Source: Xylaria sp. FL1777 (taxonomy: Eukaryota; Ascomycota; Sordariomycetes; Xylariales; Xylariaceae). From it: a stretch of 64,000 nt of DNA. How positions within the stretch are numbered: the first letter of the stretch is position 1; the number at the start of each line of letters is the position of its first letter. This document shows, piece by piece, positions 1 through 14,768 of the stretch. The stretch covers positions 1 to 64,000 of the forward strand of contig MU400518.1 of the NCBI GenBank assembly GCA_022578965.1. Reading direction: 5' to 3'. Under the pieces are notes generated by a model. The model saw only the letters and a program-made list of their open reading frames with translations. It was not told the origin of the DNA and did not search any database. The position numbers were made by a program, and so were the translations under genes.

Positions 1-95
1 CCTAACCCTAACCCTAACCCTAACCCTAACCCTAACCCTAACCCTAACCCTAACCCTAACCCTAACCCTAACCCTAACCCTAACCCTAACCCTAA
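1..95. repeat. Terminal telomere repeat array (CCCTAA)n
   Basis: About 16 uninterrupted copies of CCCTAA start at the first base and end at position 95, followed by TAGCGTT. This is the C-rich strand of the TTAGGG telomere usual in filamentous ascomycetes, in the orientation expected at a left chromosome end. No variant hexamers are present, unlike the internal array near 38.4 kb. The window therefore begins at or very near a true chromosome end. Confidence 0.98.
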
Positions 96-103
96 TAGCG
101 TTA

Positions 104-1102
104 AAATATTAAAACGTATTAAAAAAACTAACTGCTTATTAAAAATAAAGCAAAAACTTATTTTTGCTTTTTTTATTAACTTTACTAGTTATAAAATTAT
201 GCTTTATTTTTGCTGCTTTAATTAGTTACTAATATATAAAATAACAAATAATATGTTTTGCTACTTTAAGTGTATACGTGCTAGCTATTTTTGCAACAAA
301 TTAAAAGTTTTAATTAATTTAATTAATAATATAGTTTTTAAGCATTATTATTTTAAAAAAAAAAAAAAGCAAGCAAAGCAATAGTTGCTTTTAGTTTAAA
401 AAAAACTAAAATAAGCTTAAAACAGCTTTAATTTTGTTTTAAGCAAGCTAGCTTAGCTTTATATATAAAAACGTTTTTTAAAAGCAAAAAATATTAAAAT
501 AGTTTAATAAAAGCTTTAGTTTTTAAACAAATTAAACAAAATAAAGCATATTAAAAAAAAACAAAAAGCATTAATAAAAAAGCAAAAACAACAAAAAAAG
601 CAAGCTAAAGCAATACAAGCTGCTTTATTTAAATTTAATTAAAATTTCTTAAATGTTTTTTTTAAAGCTAACCTTTTTTTTTTAGTTTTAAGCAGTTAAA
701 ATATTAGCAATAAAACTAATTTATAATTATTATAGTAGTTTTTAAATGTTTTTTAAGTTTTTAAGTATTATTAACATATAAATATTTTTTTTATTTAACA
801 AAATATTTAATATTGTTATTATTTTAACAGAAATTTAGTATATTTTTTATTTTATAAACGTTTTAATTTGTTTTTATTTTTAATTATGTTTTAATAAGTA
901 TATTAATAAGCGCTAGTTCTAGTAAAAAAATATAAAAAACTAAATAAATCTGTATATTTTTTAGTAATAATAGTTTATAGTTAATAAATAAAATAACTTT
1001 TTTAACTTTAAAAAAACTAAGTTTTTTAAACTTTAATTTATTGCTTAGTTGTTTTATTTTAATTTAAAAAATATTAATGTTTACATTTTGTTTTTATTAT
1101 AA
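104..1102 (-). mobile_element. Telomere-capped 3' fragment of a Ty3/gypsy chromovirus
   Basis: Read on the minus strand, this block matches about 48420-49420 of the plus-strand gypsy element almost base for base, with differences mostly C/T or A/G. Matching landmarks include the GCTAGCAC words near 290, the AAGCAAGCAAAGCAA stretch near 370, and the chromodomain remnant near 730-855 (copy of 48668-48795). Homology stops about 8 bases from the telomere repeats and again at 1102, after TTTTTATTAT. The fragment lacks the LTR and the last ~70 internal bases of the full element. It looks like a broken retrotransposon onto which telomere repeats were added, or a fragment captured at the end. Nothing in it can be coding now. 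Confidence 0.85.
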
Positions 1103-1116
1103 TATTACTTAATAAT

Positions 1117-1290
1117 ACAATAATTATAGCAATTAATTAATAATATAATAACAATAGTAATTAATTAATAATATAGTAATTATAGCAATTAATAAATAAT
1201 ATAATAATTATAGTAGTTATTTAACAATAAAATAACAATAATAATTATAAAACAATATAGTAATAATAGTAGTTTTTAGTAAAAAAAAAA
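1117..1290. repeat. Degenerate ~28-bp AT-rich tandem repeat
   Basis: Roughly five to six imperfect copies of a ~28-base unit of the type TAATTATAGCAATTAATTAA follow directly after the telomere-proximal retrotransposon fragment. The unit is seen by eye through the recurring AGCAATTAATTAATAATAT and AGTAATTAATTAATAATAT phrases. No function is apparent. Confidence 0.6.
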
Positions 1291-4200
1291 TACTAAGAAA
1301 AAAAAAAAAAAAGCAGTTATAAAATATAAAAAGTTATTATAATAAAAAATTTAAACAAAAACAAAAAAAAAAACGTAGCTTAAATAAAATGCAAACATTT
1401 ATAACAAAACGTTAAATATGCTATATTTGCTTTTTTTTTGCATTTAGTACTATAAAGTAAAAAAAACCTATTATATAGCTTAATAGCGCTATTTTTTTAT
1501 TTATATACTTATAAAAAAACTTATATAAAAAGCTAAATAAAAACTTTATGCAACAATGTTTATATTACTACTTTAAAGCTTTATTACTTTATAAACACTA
1601 GTTTTTATTAATTAGCTTGCTAAATAAAAAATAAAGTTAAAAAGCAAAAAAACTTTTTTTTTTAAAGCTTTTAAACTTTTTGCTTTGCTAAAAAGCATAA
1701 AAAAGCCTTTTATTAGTTTTCTTTTTTTTACTTGCTTTTTTTTTTTTTTTTTTGTTTTTTTTTATTTTTGTTGCTAATTTTTGCTTTATGCTAGTTTTTT
1801 GCTATATTATATATTAAACATATTAGCTACGCTTTTTTTGCGTTTTTTTAAAAAAAAAGTCTTTTTGCTTACTTTTTGTTTGCTAGTAGCTATAATATTA
1901 ATTTTATAAGCTTGTTTATAATTTTTCTTAAATTAGCAAATTTGTTAGCTTTACGTTTTTTGTTAAAACGCTATTACATTATTATAGCATTGCTAGTTTT
2001 TATGTTTTTTATTATATTTGTACTTTATAAATAAAATATTAACTATTTAATAAATTAAAGTTATTACGCTAATTTTAGCAATTTTAATTATTTAATATTA
2101 AAATATAAACTTATAAAGTTATAATTAAGTATTAAAAATTTAAATATTGTTTTAAGTAAAAATAAACTTTTTATATTACTGTTTTATTATACTTTAAATA
2201 TTTTAAGCTTAAATATTAATTTAGTAGCTAATTAATTTAATAGTTATTTTTATTAAGTTTATAAGCTTACAAAAAAAAAAATAAGCAAAAAGGTTTAAAA
2301 TTAAAGCTATAATTATACTAATAATGTTTTATATCTTTATATAGTTATAATAATTATTAACTTTTGTTTATAGCTTTAATAATAATTATTTATTTATAGC
2401 TAGTTTTCTAAAACTTTTGCTACTAAAGTTTTTTACTTTTGCTTTTTTTAACTTATTTAAATTAGTTATATTAAATAAAAAATTAAATTAATTGTTTTTT
2501 AAACAAATATAAGTAGTTTTTAATAATACTAAACTTATTATTTTTTGCAAATAAATTAACATAATTAAAAAGCATATTAGCTATAAAAAATAAATTGCTT
2601 AAAATAAATAAGTTAAAAATAGTTTTTAAAACTAAAAACAATAAATAATAGCTAACTAACAAAATGCTTGCTTTAAATAGTAAAGCTAATATAAAAAAAG
2701 TTTGTTTAAGCAACGCTATTATAAATAAAGTGCTTTTAATTAAACTTAGTATAAATAACTTTACTAGTAAACTTTAAAGCAGTAAATATAAAAAAAAAAA
2801 GTTATAGCTATTTAAATTTAATAATAACTACTTTTATTTATGTTTTTATTAATATATATGTTTATATAAACAAACTAAGTTTATAAAAAGCTATTAACTT
2901 TTTTTTATAATTTTATAAACTAATTTTAAAGCTGATTTAAATTCTTTTTAAATAGCAGTTAATAAGCTAGCAATATAAAACAATTTAGCAAACTAAAATA
3001 TTAAAAAAACAAAAGTAAAACTAATTTTCGGGCTAAACATAAGCATTTATATATATTAAAGCTTTAATAAATTACAAAAAGTATTGCTAAAAAAAATCTT
3101 ATAATTAATACAGTTTTTTTATGCTAGCTTATTAAGCTTTTTATAGCTACGTAAGTACAAAACAATACTAAAAAAGTAAAAATAAGCATTATTATTACTA
3201 AAGCTATAAAATAAAAAAATATTATTGCTACTACAACTAAATATAAAAAATTAGCAAGTTAAAATAGTTATAAAAGCAGCAAATAGCTTGTTATATAATA
3301 AAAATAAACAAAAAAAAAAATAACAAAACATGCGTTATTTTTTTTAATAATAAAATAAATTATTTAAAGTAAAAGCGCGCTTACAAAACAATTAAAGCTT
3401 AAAAGCTTAAAAAAACATCATATAATATAAAAGTTAATTAAAATTACAAAATTAAAATATATAATAAATATGTTTTTAGTATTAATAAAATAAAATATAT
3501 AAACAGAATTAAATTAACAAAATATATAAAAAGAAATAAAAAATAAACAACATTAAGTAAATAAAAAAATATAGTATACATTACTTTTTTAAAATAAAGC
3601 TAATAAAAGCATTATATATTTATAGTAATTTTTTTAAAAAATTAATATAAATACATAAAAAATTAATACAAATATATAAAAAATTAATATAAATATATAA
3701 TGCTTATAATTATATAATAAACAATTTTATAACTATTTATTATATTTTAACAGAAAATATATTATTTAGTTTTAAATAAAAAAAGCTATTTAGAAATATT
3801 AACAGCTTTTTTATAAAGCTAATAGTTATAAAAATATTTATATATATGCTACTATATAAATTTTTTAAAGCATATAAGCATATAATATAAATAGCATAAT
3901 AACTATTAGTTTTATAACTAAGCTATTAGTATTTTTAAATAAAGCATTCGATTTTAGTTTAAATAGCTAGTTTAAAACTATATTATAACTAGTAATTGCA
4001 AAATTATTTATTATATAGCTATAAGCGTTATATATTTTTAGCAATTTTTTATATGCTTATAATAATTTTTAATATTTAATATAGTTTATAAGCAAATAAT
4101 ACATTTTTTATTATTTTATTAAATTTAATTATTAATAATTTTATAACTAAAGCATTTATTATTAAAAATTAATTAGATTTTAATTTATTACTTATTTTTA

Positions 4201-7200
4201 TATTTTTATTATAAGTTTTTATATTATAGCTAGTTTTGCTATATTATTTATATTATTGCTAGCATAGCAAACTTAACTTATTATTACTACGTTTTTTTAA
4301 CGTTTATAATTATACTAGCTTTTTTATACTTTTTTAAGCTATTAAATTTATTGCATTTTTTATAATAAGACTTTTTTTATTTTATAAGCGCTTTTTTTTA
4401 TTTTTTTAGCGCTTGTTAAATGCTTTATTTGCTTTGTAAAGCTTTTAGTTTTATATATATATATATAGTTTTTTTTTTTTTGTTCTTTGTTTAAATTATA
4501 TTTCTTTTTTAAAAACAATAAAAAAGTAGCTAAAAAACGTTTTAAATTTTAAATAGCATTACTTAAATACTTAAATTTTAGTTTTAAAAATTTTCATTTT
4601 TTTTTTTTACGTTTTTTTTTCTTAGTATTGTTTTTTACTATAAAAATATAAGCAAATTATAAATTAGCTTTTTAAGCAAAAAAACAGATCTTTATATGTT
4701 TTTTGCGCTAATAAGTATTTTTATATAACGTTTTAACAAAAAACTTAAAGCTAAAAAGCTAATAGTTATACTAAATTAAAACAATAGCTAAAAACAAAAC
4801 AATAATATAATATAGCATTAATTAACTTATATAAGCGTTTTTTTTTTAGCTTATTTACAAAAAACATATTGCTAATTTTTTTTTATATAATTATAATGCG
4901 TTTTTAACTAGCAATAATATAGCTTTAAACTTTAAAACTTAATTATTAGCTTTTTAAACGTGCAAACATTAATATTAATATAAATAGCTAGCTTATAACA
5001 AAAATTTTAAAATTTATTAAAAATAGTTTATATAAGTTAGTTAAACTATTATAAAATATAGCATATAAGCAAAAAATATTTATAACTTTAATAAAATAAA
5101 GTTTTAAATATGCAAAAATACTAGCTTAATAGTAATAATTAGCGCTAAAAAACATAAACATTTTAAGCAAGCAAAACTAAAAAGCAAAATATAAATAATA
5201 ATAAATTAAACTATTAACTTTTAAAGTTAAACAATACTATTATATTTTATTTTTTTAAGCAAAATGCACTTAGCATTATAATATTGCAATAAAAAACTAC
5301 TAGCTAATTAAATTATTGCTTTATTTAAAAATAGCTGCAATATACCTAAAATAGCTAAAAGCTAGATTTAATACTTTAATGCTTATATAAAAAGCTATAT
5401 TAAAAAAGCTAAATGCTTTTTAATTTTAAATGTTTAAAAAAGCTATTATATAACAAAATTTAAGAAATATTGCTATATTAACAATATATTTCCTTTTTAA
5501 ATGCTAGTTTATTTGTTTTATAAGCTTTAGCTTTTTAATTTAGTTTTTTTTTATGTTTTTTAATAGCATTATAAGCAATATATAAAACAGTTTATATAGC
5601 AGTATTTAACTTATATAAATAAAGCAGATTTTTTAGCTATGTTTTTAAACACGTTTTAATAAACTTTTATAAAAAACAATATTTAATTTAGCTTTAAAAC
5701 AGCTAAACTTATGCTTTTTTATGCAAAAAGGATTTTATTTGCTAAAAAGGTTCAAAAAATAGCAAAAATACTATTAGTTAATTTTAAAAAGCTACTTTTA
5801 GTTTTAATAACAAAAATACAAATTATTTTACTTAAAGCAAAAAAGCAATTAAGTTTAAAAAAAAATAAAGTATATATATATTTTAAAAGCTTAAAAATAG
5901 TTATATTAAACTTAATAAACTTTATAATAAAAAAAGCATAAAAAGTTATACATTAGTTAGCTATTTTGCGCTAATATATAAAAACGCTTTAAAAAAACAA
6001 CTATAAAAGTAGCAAGCATAATAAAACAAAACAAAAGTAACTACTGCATAAAAAACCACATATAGTATTAAATAGTTAAAAAATACTAAAAATAAAAAAA
6101 AAAAAGTAGTAAAATGCAAAAAAAAAAAAGAAAAAAATAATCTAACAAAAAAAGCATAAACAGATTAAAAATAGTATAACATTTATAAAAGCACTAAATA
6201 TAATATATAAACTTATTAAACAAATAAAAATACCTTAAAAAAAGAAAATTCTAATAAATAAAAATGCAGTTAATATATTATGCTTAATGCACTTATATTA
6301 GCGCATTAAATATATAAAAAAGTAATATATATACTTTAGTATTATAACTATTTATATAATATAAATACTTATAAATTATAGTATACTAAAAATAATAGTT
6401 ATTTTTTTTTTTTTTTTATAAAAAGAATTTTATAGCTAGCTTTATATAAAAAAGTCTTTATAGCTAAGCATATATATATATAAAAGTTTATACAAAAAAG
6501 TTTAAATATAAATTATAGTATATGTTTAAGTTTATATATAACTAATTAAGTTTTGCTTAGTAATAAAACTATAGCATTTTTATATTATGTAGCAATAAAA
6601 ACAAAAAACAAAGCAATACAATTAGTATAATAGCATAAATTAATTTTTTTATATTTAACTCATAAAAAGTTTTAGCATATATTTATGCTTTATATAATAT
6701 ATAACTAAAAGTAACTTAATTTTTGCTTTAGTAGTAAGCTAGTTTTTTATTAATAAAGTTATTATTTTACGTATAAATACTAATAAATTTTTTATTTTAA
6801 TATTGCTTTTTTTTATAGCACTTTTATTTTTAATGCATTACTTTATTTTAAGTTTTTAAAGCTTGCTATAGCCTTTTTATAGCTTTTAGTTATTAAAAAA
6901 AACCACTTTTTTAGCAGCAGTAATAAATAAGCTTATAAAATAACAAAACAAAAATAGTGCCTTTTTTAAAATAATAAACGTTAAACTAAAGTAAATGCTT
7001 AACTTTTTTGTAAATTATATAAGTACTTTGTTTTTGCGCTGTTTTAAAATCTTTACGCAAGCTTAGTACTTTTTGCAGCTTTATAATACTATATAAAAGT
7101 TATGCTTATTTTTAATGCTTTTATTACTAATTGCTAACTATTAAACTTTTGTGCTTTAAAAAAAGTTAATATACAAATTATAGTTATTATTATTATATAA

Positions 7201-8681
7201 GCATACGTTTTTTTATTTTAAATACTTTATAAACTTGTTATAATAATTTTATTTTTTTAGATTATAAAACAAATAACAAGCTGCATTTTTTAATAAAGCT
7301 ATAAATAATTTAGCATAAAAAAAAAAAAAGCAAAAGGTTTTTACAGAATTTTTTATTTAAAAGCTAAAAGTTACGCATAAAGCTACAAAATTATTATTTT
7401 TATTGCTTAAAACTAAAAGCGCTATATAACTACTATTAAATTGCTATATTAAGCTAGTTTTTTATGCTATATGCTTATAGTGCTTATAATAAATAGCTAC
7501 TTTTTATAGAACTAAACCTGCAAAAAACAAATATATTATTTAATAGTGCTGCGTTATTAAAGCGCAAAAAAACTACAGCTTTTATATGTTTTGCGCTTTT
7601 TTTGTAAGCAATAAGCTTAGCATACATATTATAACGTATAAAAAAAGCAAAAAAATAAAAACCTATAAAGCTACTTAGAATTTTGCTTAAAAAGACTGTA
7701 GTAAAAAAAAAAAGCATAGCAAGCTAGTTAAGTTTTATAAGCAGAACTTGCTTTAGAAAAACAATAAAAAAAGCTAAAAAAATTGCAAGCAAAAGAAAAA
7801 AACATATATAAGTAGTATAAAATTCTAGCTTTAGCAAACATACTTTTTAAAAAGCAAGAAAAGTTAAAAAAAAAAAGAAAAAAAAGCAAATTGTTTATAA
7901 AGCAGCCTAATAGCATTTTTACGCAAAAAAACCTAGGTTAAAGTAAGCAAATATACAAGTATAAACAATAGCTATAATAAATATATAAAAAAATAGCGCT
8001 TACTTAAAACAAAAGTTCTTTAAGAACTAATTTATGTTTAAAACAAATAAAAAGCAAGAAATATATAGCAAAAACGCTTTATATATTCTATATATTTAAT
8101 GCTTTTTTAAAAAAAACGCTTTTTAATAAAACGTTAGCAAAAAAAAAAATATAAAAAAGTAGTATTAATAGCGCTATATATTATATAAAAAAAAGCAACA
8201 CGTAATATTGCCTTAAAAAAAAAAAAAATCAAGTAAACATATGCTTATTAATATAAATATATTATTTATACTGTGCTTTAGCTAAAACTTAAACTTAGAT
8301 TTTTTTATAAATAGTAGTACGTATTGCTATTATACTACTAAAACAAAAAAAAAAGCAAAATAATTAAAAAAAACATTGCTTTTGTTTTTTAGCTTAATTG
8401 CTTATATAATATTTTAAAGTATATTAATAAATATATGCTTTAGCTTAGCAATAACCTTTTTATACCTTGCTATTAGTTTTAAGTACATTTATTAGTTTAT
8501 AGTAATAAATATTACTTTTAGTGCAGCAAAGCACGTAAGTTTTTATTGTAGTACAAAGTACAAAGTATATGCGCGCTTTTTATATAGTAAGCACTATTTT
8601 GCTTTATAACTAATTTAAAAAAACCTTTTTAGGTTTTATTTTAATACTTATATATATACTTAATATATAATATAATTAAGC
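1291..8681. other. AT-rich subtelomeric desert, no gene recognised
   Basis: The stretch is almost entirely A and T, with scattered GC dinucleotides and frequent stops in all frames. The longest open frames (for example around 2483-2713, 5711-5941 and 7484-7916) are low-complexity Leu/Phe/Ile/Lys frames without motifs, and I treat them as chance frames. The DNA is consistent with old repeats heavily mutated C to T and G to A, but I could not assign any segment to a named element. No tRNA, rRNA or clear tandem array was seen apart from A/T runs. Confidence 0.7.
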
Positions 8682-8822
8682 TTAGTACGCTTGTTTTATT
8701 ACTTTTATATTTTTATAAGCTATAGTTTATTAGTAATATTACTAGTACGCTTGTTTTACTACTTCTATATTTTAGTAAGCCATAGTTTATTAATAATAGT
8801 ACTAGTATACTTGTTTTATTAT
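8682..8822. repeat. 60-bp tandem repeat, about 2.3 copies
   Basis: The phrase AGTACGCTTGTTTTATTACT recurs at 8684, 8744 and (as AGTATACTTG) 8804, giving an exact 60-base period. The units contain TAAGCTATAGTTTATTA or its CCATAG variant. Differences between copies are transitions only. Confidence 0.85.
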
Positions 8823-11800
8823 ATGCTATAACAATAGCAAGCATTTATTTTTTTTACGTTATAAATACTATTTAGCTAAAAAGCAATATTTATAATAGTT
8901 TTACTAAGCAATAATATATTAAATGATTTAGCTAAGCATTAAGCGTAAAAAAACCTTTTAAAGCTACATTTTTTTTTAAAGCTATGTTTTCTTTTAGTAT
9001 AAACTTCCTTTTTTTTTTTTCTTTAGCTTTATTTTCTTTTTTTTTTTTTCTTTTTATTTTTTTTTAGCCTTTTTTTTCCTATTTTTTTTTTTTCTTTTTT
9101 TTCTTTTTTTTTTTTTTTTTGCTTTACATTTTGCTGCTATAAATTCTTTTTTTTTTACTAGCGCTTTACTTTTTTCTTTAGTTGCTTTTTTTATTACATA
9201 CTAACTTTTTTTAAAACAAAAACCTGCTTAATTTACACTTTATAGCTGCTTTTACGGCTTGCTAATTTGCTAACTGCATTAAAGTTTTAATTAATACTTA
9301 TTGCTTTTATTAGTGCTTTAAACATTTTAATAACATTAAAAAGCTGCTATACTATAGTATATAAATTTACGTAGCATACTAAATTTACGTTTTATAAAAA
9401 CAAGCTATTATAAACTTTACAAAAGAACTTTTTATAACTAATATTTATAAACTTGCTTTTTGCTTGCAAAACAATAGCTATGCATTTAATACAAAGTACT
9501 TTTAAAAAATATATAGTTGTTTTTTTTTTGCATACTTTTAATTAACAAAAGTACTTAAAAGTTTAGCTTTTGCTAAAACATAGCAAAAAAAGCAGTTTAC
9601 TTTATAAGCTATATATTAGCTGCTTATGCTAAAGGTTTAAAAAACTATATAGCACTAGGTTTATTATTAATATAATTAAAACTTTTACTAAAAAAGTTTA
9701 GCTAAAAGCAAAATATATTAATTTTTTGTTTTTTATAGCAAGCTTAACTATATAATATAATACAAAAAGCGTTACGCTTTTATTGCTGTTTTAAAAACTG
9801 CAATGCTATTTATATTATGCAACTTTATGCTATACAAAATTAAATCGAACAAATAGTTATAAAAACACTAAGCCTACATTACAAAATATATAAAAAGCGT
9901 AATAAAACAAAAAAAAAAAACTTTATAAGTTTTTAAGTATATAGTAAGCTTTTTATATAAATAAAAACAAACATAAAAATAGCAACAAAAAAAAAGAACT
10001 TTATAAGTTTTTAAGTATGCAATAAGCTTTTAAAGCTATAAAGTTATGTTGTTTTTTTAAAAAAAAAGAACTAAAGCTGCTTTTTTTTTAATTTGCTACG
10101 TTTGCAAAAACTTTTTTGCTTTATTATAACGCAATATAAATATGTTTTACTATTTTTTTGCATATATTATAACAGTGCGGCTAATTTATTATAGCTTTAT
10201 GCATTTTTTTCTATAGTACTACCTAAAAAAAAAAAAACAAAATAAAACATGCTAAGAACTTGCGACATATTATAACGCTATAATGAAAAAATTAAGATTT
10301 AAAGCTATAAAATAACAAAAAAACAGAAAAAACTAATTCGTAGTAAAAACGTTTTGTTTTTTATACATGTTTCTTTTTTTTTTATATATAAATAAAAAAA
10401 AAAAAAAGTTAAGTTTTTTAAGTTATATAAATCTTGCATTTTTCTTACTTTTATTTTTATTATTACTTTTTTTTTTATTTACTAAACTATACTATTAAAC
10501 TATATATATAGTTTTAAGTACTGCAAAAGCTTTTAAGCTAAAACAATTAGCAGCTTTTTTTTGTTTTAAATATAAATATAAATAAAACATCGCTTAATAA
10601 AATGCTGCTATAAAGCAAACAAACATAAATTTACTATTTATATAAAATGCTACTAAAAAAAAAAAACAATATATATGCTTTAAATATTATACTTAAAAAA
10701 AACAGTAACTTTAAGCATTAAGTAGCTTTAAGCATAATAAGTATATAAATAAAAAAACTTATGCTTTAATATTAAACAAACAATGCTATATGCTATAGTT
10801 TTAAAATATTTTATAAAAAACTACCGTTTTGTTTTAAATATAAAAATAACAGTTGCTTTTAAATAATAATAAACAGCTGTTTTTTAAATAGTAATAAACT
10901 ATTTTATTTAGTTAAGCTTAATTATTATTAAAATAAATAAATATAGTACACTTTATACTTTTTAAGCTATATATATTACTTATTTCTTTTAACTTTTAGG
11001 TTACTTTTTTTACTTTTAGTTATTTTAAATATACTTTTTTATTTGCTATATTATATACTTTTTTATACTTTTAACAATTGTTTTATTTTTTTTTTTTTTG
11101 CCTTTTTTTTTTTTTTTTTTTTTATTTTTTTTAGTTATTTTTTTTTTTCTTCTTATAATTCTTTTTCTTTTAAGCATACGCAATAAAATAGCTATACTAG
11201 CTAATTTGTTTCTTTTTTTGCTTATTTAACCTTTTTCTTTAGTTTTATTAGCAACAAATTTATTGCTTTAAGATTTATAAACTTTAGAACATTATGCATT
11301 AAAACGCTTAACGTTTTTTTAAAAGCTTACTAAAACTAAAAACTATTTAGTTTTATAGCTAACTTAGCAATTCTATAAATTAATATGCTTTTATAATTAC
11401 AGTTTTTTAACGTATGCTTTTTTTAAAATTGCTGCTATTATATATGCTATTTTTACTAATTATAAAAGTTTTAAAGCATTTTATAATTAAAGCAACTTAA
11501 ATAAAACTATAGCTTTTGCTTAAAAAACATAGCGTTAGCTAATTAGTGCTGCTACTTTATTTCTTTAATTCTAGTATGCTTTTTTTTATAAGTAATAGCT
11601 GCTGCTATGCTTTTATTAAAAAAAATAAGCTTAAATACTATTAAAGCATAAAAAGCAAGCTTTAAAAAGCTTTAATAGCTAACAAGAAAATTAATGCTAT
11701 TTTTTATACTTTTGCATTATGTTTTTTTATTTTATTATAACTGCTTAATAGCTTTACGTTTTTTGCTGCTAAATAAAAGCATAAATTATAGCTTTAATAA

Positions 11801-13794
11801 AATTAAAGCTATTTATAGCAGCTTTTATTTCTTTGTTATAAAAAGCTACTTATGCGCTATAATAATAAAACGTTCTTTTTTTTCTGTAAGGTTTTTTTGT
11901 TATGCTTTAGCTAGCTTAATTTTTTAGTAAACATTAGTAGCTTTTTTTTTTTTAGCAAAACTAGCATATTATAGCAAGCTTTACTATTATAGCTTTTATT
12001 TAGCAAAAACTGCAGTATTTATAAGTAAAAAATAATAGCGTTGCTAAGTTAGCTGTTATATTTAGCTTGCTTACTTTTATAGCTATAATTGCATAGCTGC
12101 TAAAAAGCTTTTATGCTTAAAGTTAGTTTAGCTAAGCTTAAACAAATATAAAGATTTAATAATGCGTTTTTACTACGTAGCTACTACAAAGTAATTTTAG
12201 CAGTATAGCTTTTAATAGTTTTTTAGCTTTATTAAAAAAAAAAGCTAAAAAAGCTATTATACTTAGTATTATTTTGAACTATAAGCTTGTTATACAAGTA
12301 ATAAAAAACCGCTAGTATTATATACTTTTTTGCTATAAGTTCGCAAAAATTGCAGCGCTATATTTTAGCTGCTTTTTAAATTGCAAGTTTTTTTACTTAT
12401 AGTAACTATAGTAATACTGCTATATTATAATAGCTTAGCAAGCTATATAGCAATACTTTTAACATGCTAGCTTATTAAAAACTAGGTTTTCTAAGTATAA
12501 AATAAAAGCTAAAATTAGTAATAAAAATACAAACGTAGTAAAGTTGTTTTATATATAAAAAAAAGCAAATTATTAACATATAATATTTAAAATCTAGCGT
12601 TGCTTTTTAGGTTTTAAGTTTTAGTAAGCATAGCTTTTTAAATGCACTATAATCTTTTGCTTAAAAATAGCATAATAGCACGTTTAATAAATTGCTACTT
12701 AATATAAAGCCAAAAAAACAAAGGGTTTACAACTAATATTTTTTATAGTATTGTTTCTTTTTGTTTTTTTTGTTTTTTTTTGTTTTTTTTTTCTTTTTTT
12801 CCTAAAGCAATAACAACAATAAAATATAATAATATAATATATAATATATACTATACTACTTATACAAGCAAAAAAAAAAAAAAAATATTACTTATTTTTT
12901 TTTTAATTTTTGTAAAGTTGCTTTTTTTTTTTATAGCTTTTCTTTCTTTTTTTAGTTAAAGTTCTGCTTTTTTTTAACCTTTATAGCACAAAAGCTAAAT
13001 AACTAAATAATTTAACATTAAATTATATAAACTTATTTAACTTTTTATAGTTTTATATTTTTATAAAAAGCATAATGCAATGTTTATATTATAGCTTATA
13101 TTGCTTTTTTTTTAAAGCAAGACTTAATAATATTCTTTTAATCTTTAACTAACTAAAAAAAAAACAAAGCAGAAAATGCATAACTAACAATTACTTCGTT
13201 TTTATTAAGTTTTAGCTTATAAAATTTACTTTGTTTTTTTAGCACGTATATTATAAGAAAATAAAGCAATAAGCTATTTATAATACGTTTTATTTTATGT
13301 ATTAGGTTTTTTATTTTTGTAGCCTTTTTTACTTGCTTTTGCGTTTTAGTTTTTTTAGTTTCTTTTAGTTTTTTTTTTTTTTTTTTTTCTTTTTGCTTTT
13401 AGTTTAATACAAAGCGTTATAACTAAGCTAAAGCGCCTTTTATACATAAATACAACAATATAACATAATATAATTTGTTTATAGCTTATATTACGTTTTA
13501 AATCTATATATTATAGTAAGTACTAAGCAATAAATAAAATACGTATTGCTTTTTTTTTGTTTTTGTGCTGTTATAACATTACTAAAACCTAAAGATTTTC
13601 TTTTAGTTTTATACTTTAAAAACAAACTAGTTTTAAGCCTTAAACAAACAACCGTTTAGTAAAAAAAGCATTATAGTTTACTAGTATGCCTAAGATTTAA
13701 AAGAATTTACTGTTATATATATATACGTTATATTTAAAAAGAAAATGCTTTTATTGCAGCATTATAAACAATTAGCATATAATATAGTTTGCTT

Positions 13795-13970
13795 AATATA
13801 ACATAAAAAATAGAAAGAAAATTAACTTTATGCGTTTTTTTAGTAATAAATTGCTTTTTTTAGTGTTTTAATTTAATGTAGCATAAAAAATAAAAAAAAA
13901 ATCAAAACTACACGTTTTTTTAGTAGTGAATTGCTTTTTTTAGTGTTATAACTTAGTATATAAAACGCTT
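13795..13970. repeat. ~80-bp tandem duplication
   Basis: Two adjacent units each begin with an AGCATAAAAAAT-type phrase (near 13800 and 13880) and each contain CGTTTTTTTAGTA followed by AATTGCTTTTTTTAGTGTT. The mismatches seen are mostly transitions. Confidence 0.7.
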
Positions 13971-14639
13971 AAAACTTAACTATACTTTTTTTTCCGTTTT
14001 GCATACATTTAGCTTTTTAATTTAGGTTATCTTTTAGTTAAAATTATAAGCCTGTTTTAGCAAAGCTTTTTTTACTGCAATTTTAGCATTATTTACTTTA
14101 GTAACTATATTTTTTAGTTTGCTTTGCTACATTTAATAACTTTTTTTTTTACTAGTTTTTTTTTTTTTATTAAAGCAACACTAAAAAAGCAAATAAATAG
14201 CAAAAATATATGTTTTAAATGTTTTTATTAACTTAATAATACGTAGCTTTAAATCTTTTATAAACTTTTATAACTAGTTCTAGCTTTTTTACTTATATAC
14301 TAATATATTTTTACAAACAAAAATACAGCAAAAAAGTAGCATTTGCTGCAATTTATAAATATACAATAGTATTATACTTTTTTTGCTATATTTTAAACTA
14401 TACTTTTTACTTTTTTTATATATGTTACTTTTGCTATTTAATTTTTTTGATCTATTTATTATATTAATGCACTATTATTAGTACAACTATATATTTTACT
14501 ATTTTTAATGATTTATTAATAATATAACATAACAAAAAAATATTTTTTTTTTAAAACAGCTTAATAAAACTAGCTGCACTTTTTGCTATTATTGCTATGC
14601 TTACATAATAATACTTTTATTTACTTATATTTATTTTTT

Positions 14640-14768
14640 ATGCATTACTGCTATTACTACTACTATTACTACTGCTATTATTACTATTATTACTATTGCT
14701 ATTATTATTGCTATTACTGCTATTATTATTGCTGCTAGTATTATAGCTATTACTACTGCTATTTTTTA
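14640..14768. repeat. Imperfect trinucleotide array (CTA/TTA/CTG type)
   Basis: About 40 consecutive triplets of the form CTATTA, CTACTA, CTACTG and CTGCTA give a microsatellite-like strip. The varied third and first bases are what C-to-T change would make of an original (CTG/CTA)n-like array. No open reading frame context is visible. Confidence 0.75.
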
